Below, piece after piece: positions 63,455-64,000 of a stretch of 64,000 nt of DNA. A program made the position numbers and the translations under genes. Below the pieces are notes generated by a model, which worked only from the letters and a program-made list of their open reading frames with translations, had not been told where the DNA came from and made no database searches. Numbering within the stretch: position 1 is the first letter of the stretch; every line of letters starts with the position of its first letter. The DNA is from Procambarus clarkii (lineage: Eukaryota; Arthropoda; Malacostraca; Decapoda; Cambaridae), in contig NC_091198.1 in assembly GCF_040958095.1 (NCBI RefSeq), positions 31,089,495 through 31,153,494 on the forward strand, read 5' to 3'.

Positions 63455-63965
63455 ATGGAAGATAGAAGTAGTTCAGACCATTCGGAAGTTATCAATTTAT
63501 TTTTTTTTTACCGAAGCCATCATGGATACAATCACACAGACTGGAGAAAAAAATGAGGAATGCCTGCATAGCAGAACCTTGAAACCTGTTTCTGAATGTT
63601 GTTGGACCACAACTGCATTGTGGTGGCTTATTTCCCCCAGAAAATGCTTTTACAAAATAAGCATGAATGGACAGTTCAATCAGAAAATAGTAGTAGTTGT
63701 TTTTCTTTAGTCACTCTAAATAAATAATTGGGGTAAAAAAAGGTAAAAGAATGAGATACTGAATATATTATATTATATTATATTATTTCCACAAATCAAT
63801 TTATTTTATTATCCTACCCCAACCCAAATTTTACCAAAAGGACAACAGATTATTATTATATATTTTTTTTTTTTACATTCTTTGCTCATTGTTAAAGATT
63901 TAAAATAAAACCACCAATGCTAAATAGTAGAAATATTATAAATACCTTAGAATTATGATTACTAC
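63455..63965. other. repeat-rich right flank
   Basis: 63705-63830 repeats the spacers at 14005 and 16720 ('AATGAGATACTGAATATAT' and the AATCAATTTATT block). A piece near 63515-63650 recalls the TQTGEK...ECCW region of gene A, badly decayed. Confidence 0.45.
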
Positions 63966-64000
63966 GAAGAGGACGGACGTAACACCGAGAAATTTGTCAA
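63966..64000 (-). mobile_element. edge of an integrase fragment
   Basis: The last 35 bases are the reverse complement of 17666-17700 with a small indel (GTAACACCGAGAAATTTGTC), so a second copy of that integrase fragment starts here and runs out of the window. Confidence 0.55.

Overview
The window looks like nuclear DNA of a decapod crustacean. It holds retrotransposons of arthropod type, a SINE with a tRNA-Thr(CGT)-like head at 43.05-43.31 kb of a kind I recognise from decapods, and a cytochrome c copy of animal type. Between the elements lies very AT-rich, densely packed coding sequence that looks like the remains of a large nuclear DNA virus. The host and virus assignments are inferences from sequence character; no database search was possible.

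Layout. 0-5 kb: a short broken ORF, a ~100-bp tandem repeat, the first copy of a multigene family (called A here, ~450-560 aa, unrecognised) and a LINE 3' fragment. 5.8-11.8 kb: a nearly complete non-LTR retrotransposon (gag-like ORF1; ORF2 with endonuclease, RT and RNase H), then a truncated RT on the opposite strand. 12.7-20.3 kb: three A/B cassettes, in which gene A faces a second family (B, 179 aa) tail to tail; one B copy is intact. 20.5-20.9 kb: a cytochrome c copy with a genomic poly(A). 21.4-26.3 kb: virus-like genes (RING protein, macro-domain protein, divergent protein kinase, a small zinc-binding protein). 26.5-35.7 kb: two further A copies, one split by a young LTR element (gag-protease only, 5-bp target duplication GGATG), plus four copies of a promoter/first-exon module. 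36.0-39.2 kb: a C-tract minisatellite in a tandem duplication, tied to a small broken gene and related in sequence to the LTR. 39.7-41.3 kb: a decayed zinc-finger/methyltransferase-like gene.

41.7-61.98 kb: the main virus-like block. It carries Asn-Pro repeat and membrane proteins, a second RING protein, a tyrosine recombinase with most catalytic residues, a divergent paralogue pair at 49.0 and 56.1 kb, a Thr-rich membrane protein and coiled-coil proteins. The block is broken by an unrelated decayed von Willebrand A-domain gene (51.5-54.6 kb) and by the SINE, which sits inside one viral reading frame. Several reading frames are intact while others carry one to three stops or frameshifts, so the insertion is old enough to decay but not to lose its gene order. 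62-64 kb: A-type promoter remnants, a small two-exon candidate gene and dispersed repeats.

The likeliest overall reading is an endogenous large DNA virus with an encoded recombinase (nimavirus-like is a hypothesis), mixed with an expanding lineage-specific gene family and later transposon insertions. No core replication gene (DNA polymerase, helicase, capsid) is visible, so the virus family cannot be fixed from this window.
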